From NCBI GenBank assembly GCA_024036415.1, contig JAMWET010000950.1, forward strand, positions 1,035,001-1,099,000: a stretch of 64,000 bases of DNA. Reading direction: 5' to 3'. The notes under the pieces were generated by a model that ran no database searches, was not told the origin of the DNA, and was given only the letters and a program-made list of their open reading frames with translations. How positions within the stretch are numbered: position 1 is the first letter of the stretch; each line of letters opens with the position of its first letter. The translations under genes were made by a program, and so were the position numbers. Shown here in pieces: positions 12,603 to 26,435 of the stretch. The DNA is from Prochilodus magdalenae (lineage: Eukaryota; Chordata; Actinopteri; Characiformes; Prochilodontidae).

Positions 12603-15600
12603 GTGAGACTGAGGATAAAGCCCATTTCCCCTTCACCTGATTTACAAGAATATTGTTAGCATTCAAAGGATTTTCCTGCTTCCCTTTATTAGGAAGTATT
12701 TTCAGTTATTCACAGCATACTCATTGTTGTGCTGTCCTTAGCACAAAGGGTTTACTAGAAGTCAAGCAGTATGATGATGTATGAAATATTAGTGACTAGA
12801 AATGTTAGTGTTCTTGTAAAATTAAAATAGTGAAAATACATAATTAAATTTGGGGCCCTTTACATGATCACTTAACTGGCAGGTAAATATTCAACCATAA
12901 ATGACAAGATGAATTGTTCAGTAACTACCATTTATTATTTGATAACTTCTAATGCTCTAAATATCTAAAGAACTCTTTGAATCTCTTTTTATGTAAAGGT
13001 GCCACAGAATAGCTTTATTCAGATGTTGCCTGATGTCTACATTGAAGGCAGTGACTTTGTTTGTGGCTGTCCGCTTTTTTTTTGGTGAGCTCATTAACAA
13101 TTTGATAAGCTCTGCTATGATTTACTAGTGTACAGTGAGACCCTGCGATGATCACACAGAAGCATCATGAAGAAATAAACACAGACAGAAAATAAAATGA
13201 ACCTCTATGGGAGTTAGCTATGCTGGTTACTTGGAGCCTGCTAGTAGCTAATGTTATCTATACTAACTGCTGACTTTTGATCGGAGCATCAACACAAAGT
13301 AAATAACAGTTGGTGGTCCTACTGTTGAAACGATACCTTTTCTTTACTGGTGCTCTGTTGTTTGGTGTGGAATGTGAGCTGATGTATGTACATTTCGTGG
13401 GCTTTAATATTAATAAGTGAAGTCCATTATGTAACAGTGTATTTTAGAATCTTGGCTTTTTGGCATATGCGGTATTTGTAATTGAAGGAGAAGACCGTGC
13501 TTGAGGTCAGTTCTATGTACTGAATTGTTAAATTTGATTTAATCACATATTTAACTAGATTAAATAGACACATACGACTGGCAAACCATGAGACACCCAA
13601 TCAATATGGACTATGTGCCATTTCAGGGGCAGTGAATCTCAGGGCAGCGGAAGGTGAGATGAATCATTTTCACACTGGCATACTGCTCTACTGAACATCT
13701 GCATTGTGGTTTATTAAGTGGCCAGTGATTCCCTCAACACATTCAGGCACTCAGCAATGATTCATGATTAGTAGTTTTAAAAGAAGCAATGTCAGACCGC
13801 AGAGGTTACATGGACTGGTTTAGTCATGCAACAGAGCTGATTAAACAAAATAGAAAATAAATAAATAAATAAAGCACTCCAGTTTAGTTACAGGCATCCT
13901 AGCAATAATATGTCTGGGCAGTATGTAATTAGCAACCACCACCAGTTACACTTATTTCTCCTTATGCACCGCTCCCACCCTTTCCCTTCTGTGCATGCAA
14001 CCAACACACTGTCACAAATGGTTGGTCTTGTCTGCATTGACACTGGCATGTGCTCCCAACACGCCAACCACAAGAGAGAGACCCATCTCTCTTTTACAAT
14101 CAGCCAAATTGCCATGAAATGAAAGTACACAAGTAAATGTTGGCCCGGAATGCGGTACTGTCAGTTGCCGTATGCTTTCATTTTTTTTTGCAATGCAGAT
14201 TGAAGTGTTTAACCATCTCGTACAGAAGGGACGCGCCCATGTGTTTCCAATTGATGGTTCTTGTGTGTGTGAGGGTAACAATGGTATTCTCTCCACATAA
14301 AGAGGCAGAGGAACGAGCACTCCAGGGACAACCGGAATAAAACCCCTGCCGTTAGCTTAAGCACTCACGCAGGACCCCAAGCAACTAAACTAATTAAAAC
14401 TTCATCTGTCGTTACAGTTTTAGTTCATTTTGATTATTCACATTCTTCAAATATTAATTCCATACGGAACCCCAATGTTGTGTCATACAATCACACTCCT
14501 AGTAATGTCCTGCAGTCTTTTTATGTCCTGCCCTATTCGTGCACCATTCAGACACCACAACTCATGAGTTGCTAAAAATATTTGTCCTTAAAGCAAAACA
14601 TATGTGTTCAGTTGCGTAAGTGTGCACACTTGAATATGTTGGCCCAGGGGAAGAGAATATGCCTGTCGTTTGCCATTAGGCTTGCTGATCCTGCTTCAGT
14701 GCTGTTCAGCTGTGGTGCGAAAAAAAAAATTGATGAGGCTTCCTGTTTTGAGTAATCGTCACCAAGGATGTGTTGGGTACAAAGACAAGTGGGCTATGGA
14801 TGCAGGGTTTTATGTGATGCTACATCATACAAATGAACTGATTTCAGCATTTGTGAGTTTTGAGTTGAGGTGTTGATTCTTGTGGTTTCCCACTATGTGA
14901 TGCCCCATAACCAACTGGATCAAACATAGCAAACATCTATTGCTCCATTACATGAGTTTACCATAGTTTGCATGTATGTGCTTGCTTTGATTACAGTAGG
15001 GAGCAGAAGCTGTGACATGCAATATCTCCACAATGACTTGGACACTATATGCATTTCAATCTTAACCTCTGATCCAGTAAAAAAGAAATAGGTGGTGGAA
15101 AAAAGGAACTGATCACAGTATGACTATTACAAAAAGACTATTAAAAATGGAAACATTAGTGCTGACGCCTGTAGCAGTGATTTCTTTGTGCACTGTAAGT
15201 CTTTGAGTCTCTAAGTCCCTAATTTTTGAAGAAGCTAAATGCCTGTGTGAAGAATCAAATGTGGAATCATTCTTTTAGACACTGTTTGGTGCCTTGGTTT
15301 TTAAGTATATTACAGATGAAGTTTGTATGTTTTTGTATATTAGTCTATGAAGTGTCTTACAAATGTACATCAGTGTTTTTTTATTTGTTAATTTACATGA
15401 ATTTATAATATTAATATGTAACCAAATATGTAGCTTTTTATTTCTGTATGTTCTCCATTTGACCCCACTTAGCTTCTTACATTTCATTTTATTGACCAAA
15501 TTTAAAAAGTCTGTTGGTGTCATTAATCACTCAAAGAAGAATCTAGCATGTGCTCCAAAGACCAAAACTGCACAAAAAGCAAAACTAACCAGCTTAGTAC

Positions 15601-15853
15601 TTTTAGGGTAGCATCTATTAGATCACCAGTAATAAATAATATAGGATCAAAAGCACTGCCTGCACTGATCAATGGTTCTTTGAGAGATAAAAAAAGAACC
15701 ACTTTGTTTTTTTAAAGAACCATTTTTTAAATTAATTGTGAACAATCTTCATGTAATGTAAAGTTCTAAATCAGTTAGGAACTATCCATTGAATTTTGTT
15801 TCTTTTTTTTTATTGTTTTTGAAAACTTCTCTGACTTACTCTAGCATTTATCT

Positions 15854-15948
<95 letters not shown>
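15854..15948. repeat. (AT)n microsatellite
   Basis: About 95 bp of nearly pure AT with one AAA interruption near 15865. Confidence 0.95.
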
Positions 15949-15951
<3 letters not shown>

Positions 15952-16479
15952 AGGTGTCCTGTTTCCATTTTCTATTTTGAATGCGCTTCAGAACATTTAA
16001 CCTTGACTTCAGTCTTTCACTAGACTATAACTGGCATTACCTCATGAAACGGTTATGTAACAATATAAAAGTTATAATCATTTTGTGATGTGGTTTGTTT
16101 GGTTCATGGTGATAATTGGTGACAGTTCCTGTTTTGGGTGTTCATGGTGACACAGCATGGGTGGTTGGAAGTTTTCCCATACACATTACAGACATCTTTG
16201 GATACAATCTTTTTGTTTTGACATTTTGTTATTGACATTTGTGTTGATAGTAAGATGGCGAGGAAACTGAAAAATAACGTTACATAATAATGTAGTCCCA
16301 ATAAAAAGGCCAATCACAGCAGACCCTAGTTAGATATAGTATTTGCTATATTCTGGATATACAAATGCAAACATAAATCATTTGAAAGATATTACTAGTT
16401 AACAGGAACCTGTCTCATAAAGCATAAAGATTCAGATTAAAAAATCTATTTTTGTTTGGTTATCTAATATACATCCAGT

Positions 16480-17000
16480 GCATATCCTCTATATATTTAC
16501 AGTTATATTCGAACAGATAGACACCAAAAACTCTTTTTGCTTGTCTATCTCTTACATTGGCCAGATATGCAAACAAACCCCCCACACCACTTCCAAAGAT
16601 CTGCAGGAAGATTTCACTATTATAGAATAGTGAAGCATCAATCCACCATGCAGAGCTTCTAAACAACGTCTATATGGAAGGGTCATCAGAAAGTAATCCT
16701 AAGAATGACCTCATCACAAAACTTACCGTCTACAGAAATCAACATAACACTGTGCTCTGTACTGGTAAAACCAAAATGAAACTCTTTTGCTACAGTCACC
16801 AAAGGTATGTCTGGAAAAAAACAACTGCTAAGCATGAGGGTTTTTCTGTCATGCTTTGGGGTTGGTTATGTGGCAGGCAGTGGTCCAGGAAAAGTTGGAA
16901 GAAGAAAAAAATAAGATTCCACTGTATATAAACAAATTCTGGAAACAAATGTGTCGATGAACTGAAGAGGGTGGGTCACAGAAGATTAAACCTCCATACA
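16480..17000 (+). mobile_element. Tc1-like transposon relic
   Basis: Broken frames on the plus strand still show Tc1 transposase pieces: TKMKLFCYSHQRYVWKK, AKHEGFSVMLWGW (the 'KHGGGSIMLWG' region), then STVYKQILETNV after a shift. The upstream segment (16600-16740) fits the preceding part of the same family. No termini identified; many stops. Confidence 0.65.
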
Positions 17001-17252
17001 CCCCTGACCCCTGAAAAAATCTGTATCCATAAACATCAATATTGATTCTTTCATTATCTTAAAAAAACACAAATTTACTATAGTATATTATCCTGCCAGT
17101 AGGTTTTAAATATGTCTTTGATTATCATTATGAATACATATTTATTTTTGCATACTTATCCAGCATACTTACTTATCATTAAGTTTTTTAATTGTAAGTG
17201 AGTTCAGTTACAAGAAAAAGCAAGTGAACGTTATGGATTTCTATGTCTGATC

Positions 17253-17415
17253 ATTATATATTATATTATATTATATTATATTATATTATATTATATTATA
17301 TTATATTATATTATATTATATTGTAATATATTATATTAAATTATATTATATTATATTATATTATATTATATTATATTATATTATATTATATTATATTATA
17401 TTATATTATATTATA
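17253..17415. repeat. (ATATT)n pentanucleotide array
   Basis: About 160 bp of TATAT/ATATT units with a small interruption near 17325-17340. The same unit recurs at 61414-61452. Confidence 0.95.
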
Positions 17416-19139
17416 CAAACACTATCTAAGTAAACTAATAACTAAATAAATTTCCACACAGTGTAAATAGCAGCCAATGTGATCAAATGGGACATAAAAG
17501 TAAAAATCAACAAAAATGGAGATACATACTTTCTTTAGACATTGACGATATACTTCATATACTAAATATTATTCCCTTTATAATCACAAAGACCCTGAGA
17601 TGGAAAAGCAGCCCAACACCTGTGTACTGATGTGACTGTGTACTGATGTACACCCAGATCTTTATGTGCCCCTAACACACGTCTTCTGAGGTTATCTCTA
17701 TAAACTTTAAGGTTATAAGATTTATCTCTATATAAAAGGTGTTTGTACCCAGACATGGTTCACACAAATTAACTCAGCTTCGTGTGCTGACTTTATTAAT
17801 CCTTCATTATTAACTTTGTACTCTTATTTCATGCATCATTAATTCTGACATGATATTCCACAGATTTTGTTGGTCGTAATGAAACACTATCAGCTCTTTC
17901 CGAATGAAATGGGGTTAATGGTAAAAAATGTGTGATTTTATAACAGCGTGAGACAAGGTTGGTTACTTTTTGCAACAACGTTTTATTGGTTAAATGAAGC
18001 CAACCACATGTATAAATCTCTCCGATTTTTCTAGGGACTGAAATTTACGGCAATGTGTCAGTGAACGACTTTTAATGTACTGATCTGTTGTTGTTTCATT
18101 TCATAATTTTCACCAACTGTACGCCTCGTGTTGTATGTTGGTACTTTAACCATTCCTATAAAACTTAAGGCCTTTGCTCTTCATTCTGTTCTTGATGATA
18201 ATACATCATTGATTAGGACCATCTCCCGCATATTGATAAACAGGTCATTAAGACTGATGTGAGGATTGTACCACTGGCTTTTAATGGGGACCGTGATGTA
18301 AGTATATGTTCTAGCTGTACAGAACTTCATTAACTGAAAAACATCTTCACTGAAAGAAATGTGAGAAGAATTGCACAAACTGCTCGTAGCCAGTGTCCTT
18401 AAATGACCTTCCATTTAGTTTGATTGTCATTTTGGGATGTTTTCTGTTGTCTATTCATGACAGGCTGACTGTCTCCACTGGTGGTCACTAAAGCATGACA
18501 CTGCACATTTTAGAAGCATTAAATCAGCTCCTGTCTCTCATCTAAACAATGCCACATAAACTGACCGCATAATGGGCTGGATCAGTTTGTTAGAATGTGA
18601 ATGAGTTTATTGAACTCAGTCTAGGGGGGCCGGTGATTACTGCTCAGCTGTGCTGTGTTAGAATAGCACCAAACAGGGAGGAGAAGTACTTATAATGCAT
18701 TTCTCTGTGTGCAATCATCATCAGGCAAACAGCAATCCAGTATGGCCTGGATCATGTCCCATGCAGTCTAATCTTATCTGCTGTAGACAGAAAAACTTAG
18801 TCAAGCCCTGCAACATGAACTTCTGGATGTCATGCCAGCTTGATTGCTCTTGTACTCTTGTCCTCTGTCTCTGATCCACTTACACCAGCACAGCACACAC
18901 TAACACACCACCACCACATTAGTGTCACTCATAAATCTGATGAATCAATGTGATGGACCAGTTAACTAGTCTCAGCATTATTGATTTCTTTTTCTTGTTT
19001 TCAGATTTTGAGACTATCTAACTCGCTAGCACACTATGTAGCGCTGAGGGATGCAGTAAAATTGCAGAGCTGTGGGTTTAATTAGATCATAACAAAATCA
19101 TTGTAAATATCTATGGTGTTTTTGCTGAATAGGGCTTTA

Positions 19140-19172
<33 letters not shown>

Positions 19173-19260
19173 CTTTATCTCCAGGTTAAATCTGCTATAT
19201 CAAAGTATATCTGTATGTGTTGCTACATGACACTGTTACCCCATTCTATTCTCTACATGC
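17416..19260. other. Non-coding stretch
   Basis: Apart from a TG repeat near its right end I see no gene, transposon or RNA in it. Confidence 0.35.
19143..19172. repeat. (TG)n microsatellite
   Basis: Fifteen TG units. Confidence 0.95.
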
Positions 19261-19267
19261 TTCTTTT

Positions 19268-19480
19268 TTCAAGGATTCAAGGATTCAGGGACTTTGTCAT
19301 TCACATCACATGTGGTACATGGGGTGGAACGAAATTGTAGTACTCAAAGACCCAGTTACACCCAGACAGCAATACTTAAAATATAATACTTAATAATACT
19401 TATAATACTTAAAAAATAAAATATACATAAATATATAAACAAATATAAAAAAATATAGAGAGAAAGAGCAGCAGGGAAAT
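19268..19480 (-). mobile_element. LINE 3' end (truncated copy)
   Basis: Read on the minus strand it has the look of a fish LINE 3' UTR: AT-rich body, GTAACTGGGT, ACATGTGATGTGAATGACAA, then GTCCCTGAATCCTTGAATCC, an 8-bp ATCCTTGA-type tandem tail. No coding part retained. Family (L2/Rex-like) is inference. Confidence 0.55.
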
Positions 19481-21033
19481 CAGCAGCAGCAAGCCTTCGC
19501 ATTACAATAAGGTGCTGCTTTCCATAACTCCAGCTACACATGCCTCAGGCTATGCACGTCAGTTTTGCTTTTACTGTCTCAACAGAGTAATAGGCAAAGC
19601 TTCCAGATCCTCAAAATGAGCTCCTAATTGATGAGCAATGCATACACAAATTACATCCCCTGGCAACTAATGAGGGAAATAAAACATAAGGATGCCTCCG
19701 TTTACCTTAGGTCTAAAGTTAAAGTGATGTCATTGTGGGGACACAGTGAAACAATATAAACTCACGAGATTTTACAGAAATGATTAATTAACCTGCAGCA
19801 TATTAAAGTACTGCATTATTTAAATAGGTGGTCCCCATGTTTGCCCTGTCTATGATTTCTTTAGGATTGGCTTCCAAGAATCCTTATATGTCTTCACTTT
19901 TAGGAGTGAATTCCACTCAGAATCGGTCGTGATATGCCGGAAACAATTTGTTTAGCTTGTTAGAGCAGATCTTATCACCCTTACACAAGTGACACCAGCA
20001 CAGTTAGTGTGCTGGCGGTCAGTGGGGCTCAAGGGGCAGGCATTTGAACTATGCAGAGGCTGAGCTCCCCGCTGGGAGTCCGACTGCAGCCCCGTCCTGC
20101 TCTGATCTGCCAGAACTGCCGCAGGATGTTTCCAGTTCCACTTCTCATTCCACTGTGCATAAACAGGACATCGATCAAAGATCACTGAAAAGTTTTGTCT
20201 GGAAACTGTGAACAAACTATTACATTTTCAACCAAATGATTCTGAGAAAGGACGAGGGCATTTTTAGACTGCCCTGTGATGCGTATCAGAAGTAGGCAGA
20301 TGGAAAACAACAACAATGAATTTGTCATCATGTCATCATGTCAATATTTACACAAAAAAACATTGTTTCCCATCAATTCAGCAAATTGCAAATGCAAATT
20401 TTAGAAAACTCTTTTAAGCATTAACTGACTTGGCAATTAATCGCTAACTGGCAAGCCTAAAATCAAAGCTTCAAATCTACTTCACCCCCAAATCTGCAAA
20501 TCTGCCTCAGACTGGCACCTTAGTAAATATAAAAACTTGGTTCTTCGTAGCCTAGCCGCTGCAACCATACCTGGGTTCCCTCTGAAAAATGTTACAACAT
20601 GCAGCAGCATATTTGTGAATCTGAAAACTTTTGTGGAAGGATTTTGTGGAAAGAGTGAACTGTTACTCATTTCTCAATCCAAAGACAGAGGAGAAGATCT
20701 CAGTTAATGTGTGGAACAGCTCATTACCAAACTGAGAAAGAACATCTGTAGAGGAGAGGAAGAACTGTTAAACCAAACATTTTGTTGCCACTAAAGTCAC
20801 CATTGGCATAGCTATAGCAAATGAGTTAGCAGCCAATCCTGGAATGGAAAGCCAACATGGCAGCCCCAGAATACCATGGGGTATCTCCCACCCTGGATAC
20901 TAACAAACCTAACTTAAAAAAATATTAATTACAAAATAAAACTGCCAGATCTAATAGCTGACTGGCTAGTTATGTTATAACTATTACAACATGAGTTATG
21001 TTATAACCATTATAAACTACTACACTATATTAT
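19481..21033. other. Non-coding stretch
   Basis: No gene recognised. A GC-richer patch at about 19990-20150 is open on the minus strand but shows no domain. Confidence 0.35.
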
Positions 21034-21258
21034 ATTTACATTTACATTTATGGCATTTAGCAGACGCTCTTATCCAGAGCGACTTACAAGGTTAATCATA
21101 TTAGAGGGTGGGCCAATGTAGTGTTAGGAGTCTTGCCCAAGGACTCTTATTGGTGTAGCACAGCATAGTTACCCAGACCAGGATTCAAACCCCAATCTCC
21201 CACATGTGGTGGTGGTTCCCTGGTGGGTAGCTGTGTTATCTGCTGAGCTACACCAACA
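21034..21258 (-). mobile_element. tRNA-derived SINE, apparently full length
   Basis: On the minus strand it begins GTTGGTGTAGCTCAGCAG (A-box TAGCTCAGCAG, 21240-21250) followed by B-box GGTTTGAATCC (21181-21191), as in a tRNA head. The middle continues through TTGGGCAAGACTCC, and the tail has GTAAGTCGCTCTGGATAAGA, GCGTCTGCTAAATGCC and ends in ATAAATG/TAAATG repeats. This head-body-tail order is that of a fish tRNA SINE. Target duplications are obscured by AT-rich flanks. Two tail-only copies occur at 32.9 and 43.7 kb. Confidence 0.8.
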
Positions 21259-21959
21259 ACTATTATATTATAAACTATATCACTAACAGAGCACACAAAT
21301 AAAATGAACACTGTGTGACAGCACCAGCATATTAAACTATGTTTACACTGCTACTGTGTAACATGGTACAGTATATACCCCCCCTCTAAGAATGTGGTTG
21401 TATTTAAACCACTGTTCTGACCACTAAATATTCTGGCATCAGCGTAGAAGAGGTGGGAAACGTATGCTCACACATTACACTACTGCCCAACAGCCCTGTA
21501 CAAAATAGCACAACAACACTAGTACACATATTAAAGCTAACCATAGCAACTTATTTACATAAATCTGGCGTTCCCATCAGGCTCCACCTGTAGCTGCATT
21601 TCATTGCCACGCCTTCTGAAAGTCCCTAGGTAAGGAAGCCAGTAGGGGAATACTATTGAATGTTTATAATTACATGCCCAAATACTAAGAGCTTAATAAA
21701 ATATCAAGAACATAACGTGATGGGTAACTGAGTGTTCTATACTCTAAAATGACTCATTACTGGTACAGGTGAAATATGTGGCGTATAACCGATAAATAAT
21801 GCATGAATAAATGTAGAAATAAATGAATACAATAGCATACAACATTGATATGATTGTCTAATTTTGCAACAGATGCTGTATATTTATGCTTAGAATAGGG
21901 GTGAGTAGAATAGGTTAGATGATGAAGAGGATGCACACACACCCACACACGTTTCTGTG

Positions 21960-22057
21960 AATTGTAGGGTCATTGCACAGACTTCCATCAGTTTCCTGGA
22001 CACTTAATCAAAACTCCACCCTAGCCTTAACCTTAACCTTACTCTGACCCTACAATT
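21960..22057. repeat. Inverted repeat pair, 13 bp, 72 bp apart
   Basis: AATTGTAGGGTCA at 21960-21972 and its exact reverse complement at 22045-22057. The interior has CCTTAACCTTAACCTT. Layout suits a small MITE-like element or chance; no target duplication clear. Confidence 0.6.
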
Positions 22058-25024
22058 TAATAATTTACATTGTGGAGACCACATTGTGACAAAACCAGGT
22101 ACACACACACTCATCTGCGCATCTGAATGCTTTTGAATGTGTCCTCGCCTGTGTCCTTTGCACTATTGTTTGCAGACGGCACTAATTATGGAAGGAAATC
22201 AGTATTTGCAGTATACACACACAAACAAACCCCTCAAGGTCAGAAGACCAGTGCAAATTGGATCTCCAGACACGGTCATTGGCCCACCTGCTCTGGCAAA
22301 GAACAAAAACACATGTAACAGTTTACAATTTATGTGTCAGAATGATAGCCAGAATGCATCCTTGGATCTCCTAAGGTTAAGTCAACATAAAATATTAATG
22401 CAGCATTGTTGAGGTGTCTGGAAAATTTGAAGATAATAATGAATAATAATGAAGAACAACAGTGGTTGACAACATATGAACAGTGTTCCTTTTTTTAAAA
22501 ACTGGCCTACTAAACGTTTTGCCAGAGTTCTGTAAATTCCATAATCTTTCTGGATGTGACAGTATCTCTATAACAGCTCATTTTCCTATCTGTAACATGT
22601 CAGCTCTACTATGTTCTCTGCTTCTTGTCCAGTGTCAAATACAGAAACAGCTGATGTTGCTTTTTATGTTTGTCGCTGTTCACACAATTTTGCAAGTCAA
22701 GCAAATAGCTGTTATTATGAAATTTCTCCTTAAGCAGAATTTGGAGGTCAGCTGGATGTGCAGGGATATTTTAGGCATTTCCAGTTCTTGAATGAGATAG
22801 TTAGCCTGGGCCAGCTGGCAGCCGACCCAGAGAGGGTCAGAGGTGCCTGTATAGAGTTCCCCTATTCATCTTCTTTAATATACACATAATCGCTAGCAGC
22901 AGGAGACCACTAAGATTTATGTTGTTGCGCTTTCCATGCCAGATTAATTTTTGTAATGTGCAGTGGGACATGATTAGTGCTAATGTGAGATTTTAGACTT
23001 TTGGTAACTTGTATTTTCTTTGGTAGCTTGTGTAATATTTCAATCCAGACAAGAAGATGATTAATAACAAATTTAAAATCACTATAATGTGGTTTTAGCA
23101 CTTCAGCAAGCAGAGAAAAAATAAAAATAATCAATGAATGTGTTTTTTAAATCCAACAGATTTGAGGTAGGAGTTAGCAAATACAAATCTACACTGCAAA
23201 TAAAAGTGATTATTTGCAAGTATTTTTGAATAAAATTATTTTTTTGTGAGTATTTGTGAATAAAATCTATTTATTGTAGTCCATTCATGGTGATGGAGGC
23301 AATTTATATTTTCAGGAAAAGCTAAAATATGTCCCCTTTATTAAACAAACAATGATTGATCTTGCATGTATTTTTTCGACCTGGTGTCCAGTTATAACGT
23401 TTGTGAATGTTTATGTACCAAAAATGTTTTTTTGTGTGTAAAAAGGCTGTTTTTGTTTCTATGATTTTACTGATATGTGTAAATGACCTCTGTTCAGACC
23501 TCGGTCCTTCTATCCTTGTTTAAAAAGCGGTCTATAGGGAACACCACTCATAATTTCAGCATAAATGGATGGAACTAAATTGCTGCAGGCTGAATAGATA
23601 GAATAGGATGTGTGCTGATTGTCTTAAAATCACTAAAACAATCAATTCTATTTAGTTTCTATTTATGAATCAAACAGTCCTGTGGATGCTGAACAGTACA
23701 TTTTGAAACTTTAACCACTTGTACTAACCAAACTGTGTACAATGTAAATATGTACATATTACATCAAACACATTCACGTGAGGGACATGCTGTTCTCCAA
23801 GATTTGGGCCATATGAAGATCCTAAAAATAATTTGACACTGAATACGTCCTTCTTTATACTGGAACTGGATTTGAGTACACTCTGTTCATACTAATGCTA
23901 TGTATGTGTGCTTGCTGAAGATACTCATAACATTCAAAACTGTGTAACACTCATTGCTCTAGTGTTTTCAGGTGCCATACATCGCATGACGTTGAACTAA
24001 CTGCTCTGATTATTTGAAATCAGTGCTTTTACTAGAGTCCACCTATTATACAGCACCATGGACAGTGTCTAGAGGCAAAAACCCTCTTAACAGTATACCA
24101 TCACAGTTTATAGTAAATGACGGGAATGGACAACTCCTATGACTGTTGTCGCCTGTTAAAAGCACCATCTTTCTGTGTTTGGTGTAAATCTGTTTTATGG
24201 GGCAGGAGGAGGGAAAATATTGATCAGAAAAGCCCAAACAGTCTCTTAAATCAAAGGACAAAGAAGTCCAGCAGAATGCTAAGGCCTGCACAAGATTTTC
24301 CGGTTCATTTATAAATCTCTGTGTCCTGTTTGTTTTTCCTGTACCAGTACAAGGCAGAGTGAATGAGCCACACATTTCACACTTATTGGATCAAGAATTG
24401 GAACTCTGGCCTGAAATAGAGGGGTCAATATGGGTCATAAAACCAAGCCCAAAATAGGTGGCCATGCTAGGAGTCATGAGTATGAGTATGATCCAGCCCG
24501 AGCACAGCGCAAGCTCTACTTTTTGGGTAGGTCAAGAGTCTGTTCTGCTACACATCTGCCTTCACAGGAGTGAGGGAGAGATTTATTCCTGCTGAAATGT
24601 CAGAGAACACTCTGCGTGCCATAGTCGCATGACAAGGATATTTTCTGTCATCGTCTGAGCAATCACATTGTCTTCATTATGAGATTGTAAAGCAGTGAGT
24701 AAGGAGAAAAGCATGTGGTGACTGCACACATTCAATTAGATTCATGCCATTTTCAAATAAATAGCAGTAAATACTTAATCTGCTGCAGGTTTAGGCTGAA
24801 ACTTAACCTGCTATATTTTGTGCTCAGATCTGCAAACAGTCCTTTATGCATATTCTTTTTTGGGCCTCTGAACCCCGAGGGCATTCACACATAATTACAC
24901 CTTACACCTCATGCTTCAGCAAACTAATGCCCTTTCACCTCAATGAACTAATGTCTTTTCAACAGACTGCCTTAATAAACCTTGCTCGCTCTCTCTCTCC
25001 TTCTTTCTCTCGTGCTATTTTCAG

Positions 25025-25130
25025 GCTGTTCATAAAGGATGCTGGTAAACAATGCTCTGGGTGCACTCCAGCGCTCCAAGCCAGGCGAGACGTCTCAGCC
25101 AGAGGAATTCTAAGGAGACCCAGATTGTGG
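25025..25130 (+). other. Possible exon of an unidentified gene
   Basis: A long pyrimidine tract (24985-25018) runs into GCTATTTTCAG, and the right edge is TTGTG|GTGAGTTG, among the best splice pairs in the left half of the window. One plus frame is open throughout; another has a 24-codon ORF starting MLVNNALGALQRSKPG. No family recognised. Could be a non-coding or 5' UTR exon, or chance. Confidence 0.2.
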
Positions 25131-26298
25131 TGAGTTGGCGAGGGAGATGCTAGATGCTCTATGGGGGGTTGGTTGACATTTTTTTGCCAAGGCGCTGGTG
25201 TTTTATATTTGCTCATTTCCGCACATTCCTTAGCATTAGAGCAGGAGGAGCAGGGAAGAGGAAGGACTGCAGCTAATAAAACGCTTCCATCTTATTGACA
25301 CATACACCATTCCTACTCTGTCCACTCTGTCCCGCTCGCTCATACCTTGCCTCAGGACTCATGAATCACAGACAGATAGATGAGTCGGTCTGTCATTGTA
25401 AAACCATTTCCCTGCTTCTCTATTGTCTCTGTTAAAACCTGTACATTTCCCTGCTTCTATTGTCCCACCAGCATTTTTACAAAAACTGTATTAGAAAGGT
25501 CAGAGTAGTCCCGGAGCATATTTATAACCGAAGAGAACAATTGAAAAGGGGTGGGTTTGATACCCCGCAGGCTTTCCTTTCAAAGCGTTTCAGGCTTGCG
25601 TTGTGCACTGAGATTTTTTAGGGTTTGATCTCTGCCTTAACATAGTGCCCCTGAAGAGCGGTGACGAGGAAAAATGAGCTAACGGGTTCAAACAGCTTTA
25701 ATTTACAGTCAGGGTATTTAGCAATGTGTGACTTCACTGCATAATGATGATTAATTTACAGTTGGTTAAATCCAGAGGTCATGCACTGACATTGAAACGA
25801 TGTGTGTCCTGTCTTTAGCATCCCATTATTCCTCCTTCCAGATGTTCATGAAAAAGGAGATGCCGGCTAAGTCACAAATGACTCCCTACTCCCTATATAG
25901 TGCCCTACAAGGGTCATAAGACTATGCCTTCTACTACCACTTGCTTCATCAGCAAAGCCATAGCATTATCAAAACAATCCTTAAATGTTCAGCGTGCTTA
26001 TTTGTGCAGCATGTTCGATTTCTGTTTTTCACTTGTACTTGTTTATTTTGTGCTCTGTCCTCTGGATTTATCTGGGTTCTGTTCATTTTTCATTATCAAA
26101 GAATAACATAAGATAATGATAATGCATTTGGTCATATTACCTACACTTGTAAATTACATAGACTTGTAAATTTAAAAGGTTGTTAAATGGTGTTTGACTT
26201 GGATTAGCTGCAAACAGCAGTTATTGATCCATTCCAGCTAGTGTGTTGAGTATTATGTACACCCTTTTAAAGGAGTTTACAGGGATATGTTATCCAGG

Positions 26299-26403
26299 GG
26301 ATGGATGGATGGATGGATGGATGGATGGATGGATGGATGGATGGATGGATGGATGGATGGATGGATGGATGGATGGATGGATGGATGGATGGATGGATGG
26401 ATG

Positions 26404-26435
<32 letters not shown>

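Larger units (their letters stand above)
12047..16470. other. Non-coding stretch with simple repeats
   Basis: No recognised gene. It holds an AAAT run (13852-13873), an AT microsatellite (15854-15948), a short GGTTCTTT/AAAGAACC inverted motif near 15673-15725, and a possible exon at 12505-12602 listed separately. Confidence 0.4.
21262..26290. other. Non-coding stretch
   Basis: No gene recognised. It contains a 13-bp inverted repeat pair (21960-22057) and a possible exon at 25025-25130, both listed separately; otherwise no repeat or RNA identified. Confidence 0.35.

Noticed and set aside
21181..21258. Possible tRNA gene on the minus strand
   Set aside because: It has A and B boxes but no proper cloverleaf, and it continues into a SINE body and tail.
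22026..22040. Telomere-like CCTTAACCTTAACC
   Set aside because: Only two or three CCTTAA units, not the CCCTAA vertebrate telomere repeat, and inside a small inverted-repeat unit.
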